Shown piece after piece: positions 1 through 9,789 of a stretch of DNA of 64,000 nucleotides. This DNA is from Pseudeuparius sepicola (lineage: Eukaryota > Arthropoda > Insecta > Coleoptera > Anthribidae). The stretch lies in contig OY987305.1 of assembly GCA_963920635.1 (NCBI GenBank), positions 6,053,153-6,117,152 on the forward strand, read 5' to 3'. The notes beneath the pieces were generated by a model that did no database searches, was not told where the DNA came from, and worked only from the letters and a program-made list of their open reading frames with translations. A program made the translations under genes and the position numbers. Numbering within the stretch: position 1 is the first letter of the stretch; every line of letters starts with the position of its first letter.

Positions 1-618
1 TTAATTTTCACATAGTCAGCCATGGAATATTTTATAATTAGACATACTTCAAACTTTCTAATATTTTGTTTTTAGCTGTTAACAAAATGTAAAAAAATAA
101 CACAAATATTAAAAAACTCAAATTCAAATTACTATTATTTTAAAAGGTCACCTTTTACAATAAAAAAGGCGTTCAAACAATCCACCATTATTATTTATGT
201 AAATATTGCATATTTTTAAAACTGAATTTGTCGCCTTTCTTACAGAGCGCCTGTCAATACTGGCAAATGCTTCTAAAACAGCTGCTCTTAATTCAACAAT
301 TGTCTCATACTTTATTTTGTACTGTTCCCCACAAAAAGAAATCCAAAACAGACAAATCGGGGGATCTGGGCTGCCAGGAAATAGGTCTATTTCTCCCTAT
401 CCAACTAATATTTGGATAGAGCTGATAGCTGATTTAGGTAATTTCTTACGGGCAAATAATTATGTGGTGGAGCTCCATCATGATAATTTTTGTTTTATTT
501 TGTTACATTTTGTTACCAGTTAAAAGTACAATATTTGAAAGTTTGAAGTATGTCTTATTATAAAATAGAACGTAATTATGAAAATATTCCACGGCTGACT
601 ATAATATGTGAAAATTAA
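1..618. repeat. Palindromic (foldback) element, left edge cut by window
   Basis: Bases 1-57 are the reverse complement, with a few mismatches, of about 535-618; both arms carry the segment with GTCAGCC, GGAATATTTT and GACATACTTCAAACTTTC. The inner parts also pair loosely (TGTTAACAAAATG against the 500-520 region). This is the structure of a non-autonomous inverted-repeat element. No coding signal is convincing inside. The left terminus may lie outside the window. Confidence 0.6.
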
Positions 619-2224
619 AAAAAAATCAGAAAATTAGCCATAGCTATTTTATTTTTTAATAATAACTATGTCGAGTATTATATTTTTGGAAAGCTCAAAA
701 AATTGTCGATTTGATAACGCCATAGCCAATATGATTTACTTAAAAAAAACAACAAAAAAATTGGATCAGATTATCTTATTAAGTCCAATATTATCTACAA
801 TTTTTGTTTCTACAGTTTTTCTGTATAATCAGAAATAACGGAGCTACAGAGATCTGATGAAATAGCAAAAAATCACTCTTTTCAAAATATCTAGTGAGCC
901 ATGAACTTTTTTAAAAATCCAAAAGGGGCATTAGATTGAGCATTCAAAACTGCAATTCTTTCCCCATTCAACCTTTGTTCTACCTCTGCTAGTTTCCGAG
1001 ATCCCCATAGTGGGCATCGAAAAAAACTCACCCTGTATAGATTTATTTCCATATCGTAGGGTCTTGCTGTTCCCTGTGTCCTGTGTCTGGTATACTTTTT
1101 TTATAGAGGCGTTAATATTATTTGTTAAACTAATAAAACACGTTGTTCGTTCAATCTTTTCGTGTAGGTATTCTACAAAACTTCTGAGTAATAACTGATT
1201 ATACAATCCAGTGAAAAAAAAAGTGAAGAAGACGCATACCACGCAGTTGACTGGCTGGGACTGGCGCTCAAGAACCAAGAGTCCTCTCGTATGCTGCAGT
1301 CACGTATAAGGTTTAGTTTTTTGTGGTGCCACGGTTCTCTAATACAACTGGACAATATACATATCACCACGTGGTCAGTATTTTGTCGGTATTTTTTAAA
1401 ACTTTTTACCAATTTTTGTGGAGAGTTGGAGAGCCTGAGAGGACTCTAACTTTATAGCATTATAGTAATTAGATAATCATATCGTGTGCCAAAATGTACA
1501 AAATAATATTCAATTCAATAAACCAAAACTCCCTCCCTGGATTCCTTCTAAACAGCCGATTTCTAAGCTCCGATTCAGAATAAAATCCACCGGAACGACA
1601 GATGTCTCGTGTACCGTCCCCTAACATAAGAGAGCAGGGATTTCATCGGATTTGAATGTTTAACTTAAAACGCCATCATTTTTTATAACTCCGCAAAGGG
1701 GGTCTTTACCCAAGCAATGACCACTGGATATATGGAAACCTTTCGCAAAAAAAAATAAAAAGCGATGCGGTATCACATTCGCTCTCGGGCATTATCGGGG
1801 AGACCAATAACCTAGGATGCAGAGGGGGTGAACACCGAGGGGGTTGTTGGATTTGGGGATGCCAAGACCGCCATTCAATCAGCGACGATCCTCCGGAGAC
1901 CGCCGAAATTAAGTAACCTTGGTTGCCCACATGTAATTACTACATCATCCGGCACAAATACTTCCCCGATGTCGTCGGGACAGGACCGTAGCGGGCGATG
2001 TTTGATTGTAAGAACGCCTACGCTACACGCTACACATTTGCTAATACAGGGTGAGTTGATTTTATCGTTTAAACGGAGAACCGACAAGACCCGGTATTAT
2101 TGGGTTGTATTTTGAATGTCTAAGAGAATATATTTCGCGGTATTTCTGCACTAGTAAACTCTTTAAAATTTTAAATTTTTATTTCAAAAAGTACTCCAAG
2201 TGCCTACACGTAGATACTCCAAGA
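619..2224. other. No gene recognised
   Basis: AT-rich sequence with a GC-richer patch at about 1700-2060. Open frames here are short, lack family motifs and overlap in several frames. Nothing supportable was found. Confidence 0.5.
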
Positions 2225-2532
2225 CAGTGGCGTATTCAGGGGGGGCAAAGGAGGCAATTGCCCCCCCCCCCCAGATCTGTCGAGATAAACGAGATTTGTA
2301 ATATCAAAATTAATAATACCAAAAATTATATACTCCTGGCCTAATCTAAAAATGCAGTCAACATCAAACATCTACAATTTGTTATTTGTTTCATCTTGTC
2401 TTCTCGAAATTAAAACCTGTGCAGTAGATTTGAGAACGCGCCGCCGTATATTATGCACACACTCCGTCGGTCGCAGCGCGTAACCGTAAATTAGGCAAAA
2501 CAACCTACTAACATATTTTGCACAATTACAGT

Positions 2533-2631
2533 GTGACAGAAAGAACATTTTCAAAACTGAAAATTTTAAAAAATTATATTAGAAACAATATTAGCGAAAA
2601 CCGACTGAATGGGTTAACACTCCTTTATGTG
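2533..2631 (+). pseudogene. hAT transposase C-terminal dimerisation-domain fragment
   Basis: The frame starting at 2533 reads VTERTFSKLKILKNYIRN and continues NISENRLNGLTLL. This matches the hAT dimerisation signature (T/A-x-E-R-S-F-S-x-L-K followed by a K-x-Y-L-R motif and an E-R-L-x-G/N-L-A/T block). Only about 33 residues remain; flanking frames are interrupted. It lies within the remnant whose inverted ends are at 2225 and 3584, which supports the identification. Confidence 0.75.
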
Positions 2632-2754
2632 TACCCTGTACCCTGAAATACCCATATCTCCAGAGGAGATATTTGGCGAGCTGAAGACCAAAAAAGAATA
2701 CTTGATTTTGTGATATATATTTTACTGGTTCGAAGTAGAATTATTTTTATGTTA

Positions 2755-3465
2755 TACAGGGTGTCCGGTAATAACTTAAAAAATTAAAAAGAAAAATGGA
2801 AAATATGACGAAAAGTTCATATGAACATAGGTCCGCAGATGTTTGGTTTTCGAGATGCAGGGTGTTGAAATTGAAATTTTATTTTCGATTTTTTTAAGTA
2901 ACTTTTTGAGACGACAAAATTTTCTTGCAAAAAAAAACAACAAATTAATTAAACTGTTAAAAAAATAAATGTGCTTGTATATTTAAATTTTATTTTGAAT
3001 TTAATTGCATACGAGTGTCGATATGCACCTGCATCGATGCAGAAATTTGAAAATTTCTCGAAAACGGTCACCTTTGGCGTTATTCACCAAGTATACCTTT
3101 TTTGCTTAGAAAACGTGTGGAAAGAGGATACATTCACAAAATGTCGTAAAAGTTTACTGTAAAAAAGTTAGGACAAATTAAATTAAAGAATGATAGCGTA
3201 CGCAGCGCCCTCTACGGATTGCACCAAAAATAATACCACATTATGACTTCTCTTCCCAAAAAAACCCCGGCTACCAAATTTTACAAGAAAATTTTGTCAT
3301 CTCAAAAAGTTACTTAAAAAAATCGAAAATAAAATTTCAATTTCAATACCCTGCATCTCAAAAACCAAACATCTGCGGACCCATGTTCATATGAACTTTT
3401 CGTCATATTTTCCATTTTTCTTTTTAATTTTTCAAGTTAGTGCATTTATTTCTGGACACCCTGTA
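2755..3465. mobile_element. TA-flanked palindromic element nested in hAT copy 1
   Basis: The ends read TA-CAGGGTGTCC and GGACACCCTG-TA. The left arm (about 2757-2930) pairs with the right arm (about 3295-3463) over most of its length. TA flanks and CAGGGTG ends fit a Tc1/mariner-like non-autonomous element. The left arm and centre are also present in the other hAT copy (from about 44999), so the insertion predates amplification of the hAT element. Confidence 0.75.
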
Positions 3466-3584
3466 TTTATTTATTTTAAAAAATATGTTTTTGTTCTGTT
3501 TTTGTTTATTAAAATTATCGACAGAGTTTTGTTATTTATAACTGATTGCCCCCCCCCCAGACGTTAATCCTGCATACGCCACTG

Positions 3585-4461
3585 ATTTCGATCGCAGTAT
3601 TTTTACGAGGATCCAAAAAGCACAACATATTCTGTAGTCCGGGCCTGCCCACCCCTTCTGTCCTGAGTGGATGTCATCCTGCAGAATGATTGCAGACTCT
3701 AATCAGGAATCATTTATCTTCCACGGTATATGGCTGGCCGTTTATTCGGTTTTAGGGTTAATTCATTTACCAGCTCATTTTTTAGATAACACCACAGCAT
3801 CACATGTGTACAGCGCCATATTTTCTGTTTTTTTTGGCTTGCGCAAACCTTCGCGCACTTATTTTTTACATCCGCAGCGCAAAAACGCATTGCGCAACCT
3901 ACTGATGCCGACTTGCGCAAAGCTTTGCGCACAAAAAAATCGTTGTTAGTAACATTCTCCGCGGTTTCTGATTACATATTCCACGTTTGCAGGGTTAATA
4001 TCAAAACTGTAAGACTGTTTGATGTGCGATAGGTTGACAGTTGTGCGTACGGTAATTGGACGAAACCCAATAGGTCTGCGGCCGGAACGCCGGAATGGAA
4101 CGGCGGCTCATTGACTTTTTATAGGGGAGGGGGGCGAGAGGGGTAGGCGTTTGTGCGAGGGTAGCGGTGATATCATCTGTACAACAATGAGCCGGCACAC
4201 AAATATCTAATAGCAATCTCTATTAAAATGTCCGGGAGAAAGTGCGCGCCATTGGCGGACCAAGAATAAAAAAATAAAACAAATAAAAGTCTCCACGACA
4301 AAAAATATCTCTCACAGATGAGCGTAATTCGTATATTTACACAATTCATCAGAGATAAGCGCTCAAATGACGTCACGTGGATGCGAGTGATCTGGCAATG
4401 TTGCAACAATGACGCTATTCATATTTAGTTGTTTTGTGGTTTGTGGCTGTCAGGTCTTTAC
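3585..4461. other. No gene recognised
   Basis: Unique-looking sequence. GC-rich words such as GCGCAA recur at 3840-3930. No coding motif or repeat partner was seen. Confidence 0.4.
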
Positions 4462-4476
4462 CATAGAGATCATATA

Positions 4477-4930
4477 CAGTGACCGGCAGAAAGTTGGACA
4501 CAAATGGAAAACTTTTTTATTATTAATTTCTCAGAAAATTGTATTCTGATAAAAGTTGGTGCATCATTTCAAACTCAAAACGCATATAGCAATATTTAAA
4601 TATCTCTTTTTGTATACGAGGTAGATTCAAAAATGTCAAAATAACTCAAGAGTAAAGTACCCTTATTTTTTAAAATACGGCAAAAAGTTACTTACAAAAG
4701 TGGTTTGGAATCAAAGGTGGATGACAGATTTAAAGTTACAGCCACCTAGTCAAAAAAAAGAAATTTAACATTTTTTTTTGTATTTTTTTCGACCACCCTG
4801 TGTATTACAAAAATCAAAATACTGCAAGCGCAACTTATCATCGAATAACACATGAATTTGCTCCTAAACTTAATCGAAATTAGAGTTTAAAAATATTAAA
4901 TTTTTGTGTCCAACTTTCTGCAGGCCCCTC
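4477..4930. mobile_element. TA-flanked inverted-repeat element (family B)
   Basis: Both ends carry CGGCAGAAAGTTGGACAC in opposite orientation. It interrupts the outer terminal repeat of P copy 1, which is continuous in copy 3 (35012-35045). A second family member, in reverse orientation, lies at 40243-40919 with clean TA flanks. The right end here is diverged. Confidence 0.75.
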
Positions 4931-5138
4931 TACATATAGGTAGAGTGCTGAACAATTCCCTTTTTATGGCAAATTGTGGATTTGCGCATGGGCCTATGGA
5001 ACATGCGCATTAGACCTTCAGACCGCGCAATTCAAAACAGTGGTTGTTTTTCTGAATTACTCCCTACAAACTTGTATATTGATAATAAATTAAGCTCGCC
5101 TCAACGTGGACTGGTCAAGACTTCGATAACTACAACTA

Positions 5139-5499
5139 TACTAAAATCGAGCAACTCTTACGCCTGGCGTAAACAAGAGCACGTGTGTTGAAATATTCGC
5201 CAGGGCCGCACTGAGGTACGACCTTTATTTAATGTTAGTTTTACAATTGTTTACATCAAAATATTTCGGACAAGAATTATTGGCTTAATTAAAATGGTTC
5301 AAAACATCGATAAAATTATTTGTAGTAGTGTCTAAATAGCTGAAAACAACAAGATAAAACCGAATAATTACACTTTTGCAATCGAGTACGTCCCTGTTGC
5401 CGAGTCGGGTGAAATTTTATAGCCTACCGACCAATCGCGGATCGTCATCGAACACGTGGTTTTATTTACGCCAGGCGTAAGGATTGTGCGATTTTAGTA
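5139..5499. mobile_element. TA-targeted MITE (family R), copy 1
   Basis: The ends are TACTAAAATC and its complement, with TTACGCCTGGCGTAA-type palindromes just inside. Copy 3 of the P element shows the uninterrupted site (…ACAACTAGGTTC…, about 35235). Here the TA is doubled around the insert, so the target duplication is TA. A second copy is at 13024-13344. Confidence 0.8.
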
Positions 5500-6010
5500 T
5501 AGGTTCGTTTATACTTGTAAAACTAGTTTCGTCCAAACTACTAAAATTTGCTTCACTGATGCTAGAATTTGACTTGTTTTCATCTACCTTTATAACTTTA
5601 ACACTAAAACAAATAAGCTACTAATAGTTTCTTACACCACAATCATGTTAATATACTTACTTAAATGATGGTTTAGGTGGTCACTTAATTAGATAAAACA
5701 CTCAAACAACTAAAACGCGAAGAAACTATTAATAATTAGCTGAAAATCGAAAAAATTATGCCACAAAGCGTCTATGATGCAAACAACGGTAGGTTATACT
5801 TAGTTTGTCGCTGTCAAATGCCTGTTAAAGAGTGTAAAGTTTCACAAAACACTACCTCAAATTGCAAATGCGCATGTCCACTATTTATTACTATTTTTTA
5901 CTATTTTATGATTTTAAATTCGTCAAAGATTTTCCGCGCATCCTATGTATAAAAAACATCGTCCAGTCCAGCACTCTACCTATATATATGATATCTATAT
6001 GATCTCTATG

Positions 6011-7231
6011 TTGTCAGGTCTTGACGGTTGTCATCCTCTTTGCGCGCATGGCTCACAGACATATATGAATATAGAGGTCTGTGGCATGGTTCCAAGCCGT
6101 TATATTCAAATTGAAGTTAGAGCAGGATATCAGAAGGCGAGTTCGGAATTTGCTGCAGATTTAAGTCACCTGATTTTTTTGAAGATGAACTTAAGTACCT
6201 ACACAGTTTCATCAACATTTCAAAATGTATTCTAGTGCAAAAACAAAACCAACCAGCAGTATTACTCCCCATGACGGGAAAATTCCGCGCACCTGTTCGC
6301 GCAGCCGCCATTTGGGAATAGATTCTGTCAAATGGATGCAGTGTAGGAGCGATTCTGCAGTTTTTTTTGGTTGTATGAGAGATAATTACAGTGCCGTGGG
6401 GTGTGCTTTTTTGTAAATTGTGCTTTTTGCTGGTATCTTTAAATAAAGAATCCCAGGAAAGAGTCAAAGCCGCTTGAGCTTACCACAGACTATATACTTT
6501 ACTAATACTACTCTGTATTTCTGAATTGATTTTCCCGACTACACCTCTGACTTCTATTCCCCCATAATGGCTCAAGGTCATTGAATTTGCGGATGATTTC
6601 TCAAGAGTAATTAATACTGCTGGTTGTTTTATATGCTCTGATTTTAGTATCCAAACGCTCGGGATTTACCTCCCCTACCTTTAGATGCAATAAATGAACG
6701 AGTCGGAGCAAAACGAGCACTCCAAGGTAAATACCGAACGCACCAAGAGAATATCGGACGCCCCTGGTGGGTCAGCCCCCCCTCCCCCATCTGTGTTGCG
6801 GTCTTGCGGCGAGCCGGCTCGGTTTTTTTATATATCCCAGCCCCATATTCGCTCAATGACCATTGTGTGTCGACAATACGCAGCCGATGATTATTAAAAT
6901 GTGACGTCACGCAGTAATTGTGACACCTGCTGCCCCCGCGAGGGGGGGAGCGGTTGGCTGAGCATTTCCATTCTTCCAACCACAATATTCGCACCCCCGC
7001 AAATTTTGGAATAATTGAAAATGTGCGATTGAAAAGTTTCGTGGGATGGGCTGGACCTGTTGCTTGGGAGATTCCAATGCGGGTACTTCGATATGACAGA
7101 AATAAGGCCTCAGTGATAATGTGATCCACTGCGAAATCACGCGTACCGACCTTTCACTCTCTCACTATGGCATGGCAACATCGCATTTGGAACGGAACGG
7201 AGCGTACAGCGCCAAGTTTCCTCGTTAATCC
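6011..7231. other. No gene recognised
   Basis: The interval between two P-family copies. Open frames (for example minus 6644-7129) are without recognisable motifs. Part is GC-rich (6740-6960). Nothing further is supportable. Confidence 0.4.
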
Positions 7232-7965
7232 CACAGAGATCATAGGTAGAGTGCTGGACGATGGTTTTTATACATAGGATGCGCGGAAAATCTTTGACGA
7301 ATTTAAAATAAAAAAATAGAATAAGTAGGCCCAGTGGACATGCGCATTTGCAATTTGAGGTAGTGTTTTGTGAAACTTGACACTCTTTGACAGCCATTTG
7401 ACCGCGACAAACTAAGTATAACCCAAGAACGTTAAACCAGACAGGATAGCTCAATCACGCGAATCTGTCCGCCGAGCCGCCCGACGTGATGACGTCACAG
7501 TTAGACGTACTGCGTAAACTCGCACCACGAAACACCCAATCGCGCGCCTTCAGAAACAAAAAGTGAACTTTAGATACTTTTGCTTTTTCGGATTTATTTT
7601 TTAAGGATTGTAAACAAATAGAAATCAATAAAGTTCAGTCTTGTTTTTTGAACACGAATTTTTTATGACAATTTCTCCAACCAATACGAGAAAAAGCGCA
7701 TTATTGCAGCAAATGTGTTTTCAGAAGGTGCGAATTTTGCCTTAAATAGTTTTTAGTATGGCACACAGATTATAATATATTATACAGAATTATTCTGTTA
7801 ATAATTGTGGGCCTCCTTTGATTACTTTGATTTTGAAGAGCATTTTTGGATTATGATATATTCATATTATAATATGTGAATGGTGAATCAATAATAATAA
7901 AAAATAGAACACTAATAAAATGCTCCAAGGCAAATTAAAACACAGTTGAAAACATAGGTATAGTC

Positions 7966-7977
7966 ATTTATTTATTC
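7966..7977 (-). promoter_or_regulatory. Candidate polyadenylation signal of the THAP gene
   Basis: Overlapping AATAAA hexamers on the minus strand, about 100 bases past the THAP stop codon and still inside the transposon. Position and sequence fit, but the region is AT-rich, so chance is possible. Confidence 0.4.
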
Positions 7978-8077
7978 ATAATAATTCATAAATAATAAAT
8001 ATTCTAATTTATAATTTTGTTTAATTTCCGCTTTTTTTTTTCAAAGAGGATCCACAGAACTATTTCTTTGTGAAGTA

Positions 8078-8816
8078 TTATGCTTTTAAATTTCGAAAAT
8101 TGATTCTAATAATAGTTCTTAATTTACAAAAATCTTTTATAACTACAAAAGGCATGTTAACTTCTTTTTTAAAAACTTCATCTGATTCCTGAATAATTGC
8201 TTGTCGGGGAATTCCAATTTCAGTAAGTGTCGCTGGGGAAGAACTGCCTTCTAATTTTGCAGTTTCTCCACCTTCTATTGCAGACAAATCAACAAATAAT
8301 TTATCTATTTCTTCCTTTCTTTGTCTTTCGGTAAGTCTATCAGAACGTGATGTATTAGTTGTTGCCGAGGTTGGTGCAGTAATAGTTTTTGTGGAAGGTA
8401 TTTTTAATGTAGGAACTGCGGTTTTTTAAATGCTTTCTTAAAGGTAAAGGTAAAAAATATATATATTTATATTCTTGCACTTTTTAGATGGCTAGCTTGC
8501 AAAGAAAATTTTACTTACCTAATAATTCATTTCGAAGATCTCTTTCGTAGTCATTGTCTACAAAATGTTGTGAACATATATGGCTAGTGTTAGGGTTGAA
8601 TTTGCCTTTTCTTTTGCACCTTGATATCCACTCACTTTGTATGGTTTTAGAGAAAAGGTCCTTTGGTTTTGGAAAAGCATGAAATATGATATTCTGCCCA
8701 GTTTGGGCTTTTGTAGCATAATAAGTGTTATTACACCCATATACGGCACACCTTGTTCCCCCTGGCCTAGTCCCCGGCATATTTTCGTTAATAGGACTAT
8801 TCTGTAAAGTACCCAA
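8078..8816 (-). CDS. THAP-domain protein encoded within a transposon (two exons)
   Basis: Exon 1 is 8519-8816 and exon 2 is 8078-8415, joined by a donor GTAAGT and an acceptor CGCAG. The phase is preserved, giving 211 residues. The N-terminal THAP zinc finger is clear: CAVYGC (Cys23, Cys28), a conserved Trp63, and HICSQHF giving Cys81 and His84, the C2CH ligand set. Exon 2 encodes a polar tail with an RLTERQRKEE-type helical stretch and no known domain. THAP domains bind DNA and occur at the N-terminus of P-element transposases. Here no catalytic part follows, so this could be an accessory or repressor-type protein or a truncated transposase. A second Met at residue 13 could also start translation. 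AATAAA signals on the minus strand lie about 100 bases past the stop (7967-7976). The THAP call is firm; function is inference. Confidence 0.8.
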
Positions 8817-9789
8817 AAATAGTATATTATCAACCTCGTACTTTTATTTTTAATAATATGTCAAGAAATGCTCACCTTCCCTTCTGTAGAAATTCAAGTA
8901 TCAGGCACTTAGTGTCTCTGAATAATAATAAACACGGCACAAAAATCAAATAAAAACAACACACAGACACACTTTATAACAGGTAAAACTCAAAAAACTC
9001 ACAATAATAAAGTAAAACCGAAAGAAATACGATAGAAAACTAGAAAAACAAAGGTAAACAACGGGCGTACGATGTAACTTTCACCTAACGACGTCTAACG
9101 GTGACGTCACGCACTCGGTGGGCGCCGCGAACATTACACCATTCAGATTGAGCTATCCTGTCTGGTTTAACGTTCTTGAGTATAACCTACCGTTGTTTGC
9201 ATCATAGACGCTTTGTGGCATAATTTTTCGACTTTCAGCTAATTATTAATAGTTTCTTCTCGTTTTAGTTGTTCGAGTGTTTTATCTAATTAAGTGATCA
9301 TCTCGAATATGTTCTGCTCATTTTACACCAGAGTGTTTAAAAACGAAACGAGTCAAAACGCAGCTAATTGAAAATGCGGTACAAACTCTTCCATTAAAAC
9401 CACCTAAACCATAATTTAAGTAAGTATATTAACATGACTGTGGTGTAAGAAACTATTAGTAGCTTATTTGTTTTAGTGTTAAAGTTATAAAGGTAGATGA
9501 AAACAAGTCAAGTTCATCAGTGATGCAAATTCTAGTAGTTTGGACGAAAGTAGTTTTACAAGTATAAACGAAGTCTTGACCATTCCAAGTTGAGGTGAGC
9601 TTAATTTATTATCAGTATACAAGTTTGTAGGGAGATAGTAATTCACAAAAATAACCACTGTTTTGAATTGCGCGGTCTGAAAGTCTAATGCGCATGTTCC
9701 ATATGCCCATGCGCAAATCCACAATTTGCCATAATAAGGGACTTTTTCAGCACTCTACCTATATACATTATGATCTCTGTGGTTAATCC

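Larger units (their letters stand above)
2225..3584. mobile_element. hAT-type transposon remnant, copy 1
   Basis: The ends are imperfect inverted repeats, CAGTGGCGTATTCAGG at the left and the complement of CAGTGGCGTATGCAGG at the right, each followed by runs of G or C. This end structure is common in insect hAT elements. The interior keeps a fragment of the hAT dimerisation domain at 2533-2631 and a nested TA-flanked palindromic element at 2755-3465. A second, shorter copy lies at 44645-45566. No clear 8-bp target duplication is seen for this copy. Confidence 0.8.
4462..6010. mobile_element. P-family DNA element, copy 1 (two nested insertions)
   Basis: The outer inverted repeat starts CATAGAGATC and includes TAGGTAGAGTGCTG; the right end is its complement, finishing GATCTCTATG. 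The copies at 7232-9781 (opposite strand) and 35012-35829 align over most of the length. Compared with copy 3, this copy carries insertions at 4477-4930 and 5139-5499 and lacks about 110 bases in its right half. TGTCAGGTCTT occurs just outside both ends (4449-4459 and 6012-6022) but is not flush with the termini. No coding region is recognised. Confidence 0.8.
7424..9178. mobile_element. THAP-gene-carrying DNA transposon with 33-bp inverted repeats
   Basis: Perfect 33-bp terminal inverted repeats begin CAAGAACGTTAAACCAGACA. AGTATAACC is duplicated exactly on both sides (7415-7423 and 9179-9187), a 9-bp target duplication. Copy 3 of the host P element (about 35626-35634) has the single uninterrupted site. 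The 1755-bp element contains one two-exon gene on the minus strand and no transposase catalytic domain that I can see. The perfect ends and open reading frame suggest recent movement. Confidence 0.88.
7232..9781. mobile_element. P-family DNA element, copy 2, with 8-bp target duplication
   Basis: The ends are CACAGAGATC and GATCTCTGTG. GTTAATCC is present immediately outside both (7224-7231 and 9782-9789), a perfect 8-bp target duplication. It is in opposite orientation to copies 1 and 3. The interior is split by the THAP-bearing element at 7424-9178. An 8-bp duplication fits the hAT or P superfamily; the sequence alone does not decide. Confidence 0.85.

Noticed and set aside
1850..1935. Resemblance to part of 5S rRNA (GCCGAAATTAAGTAACC)
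   Set aside because: Only a short stretch matches; the rest of the 5S internal control region and its flanks do not.
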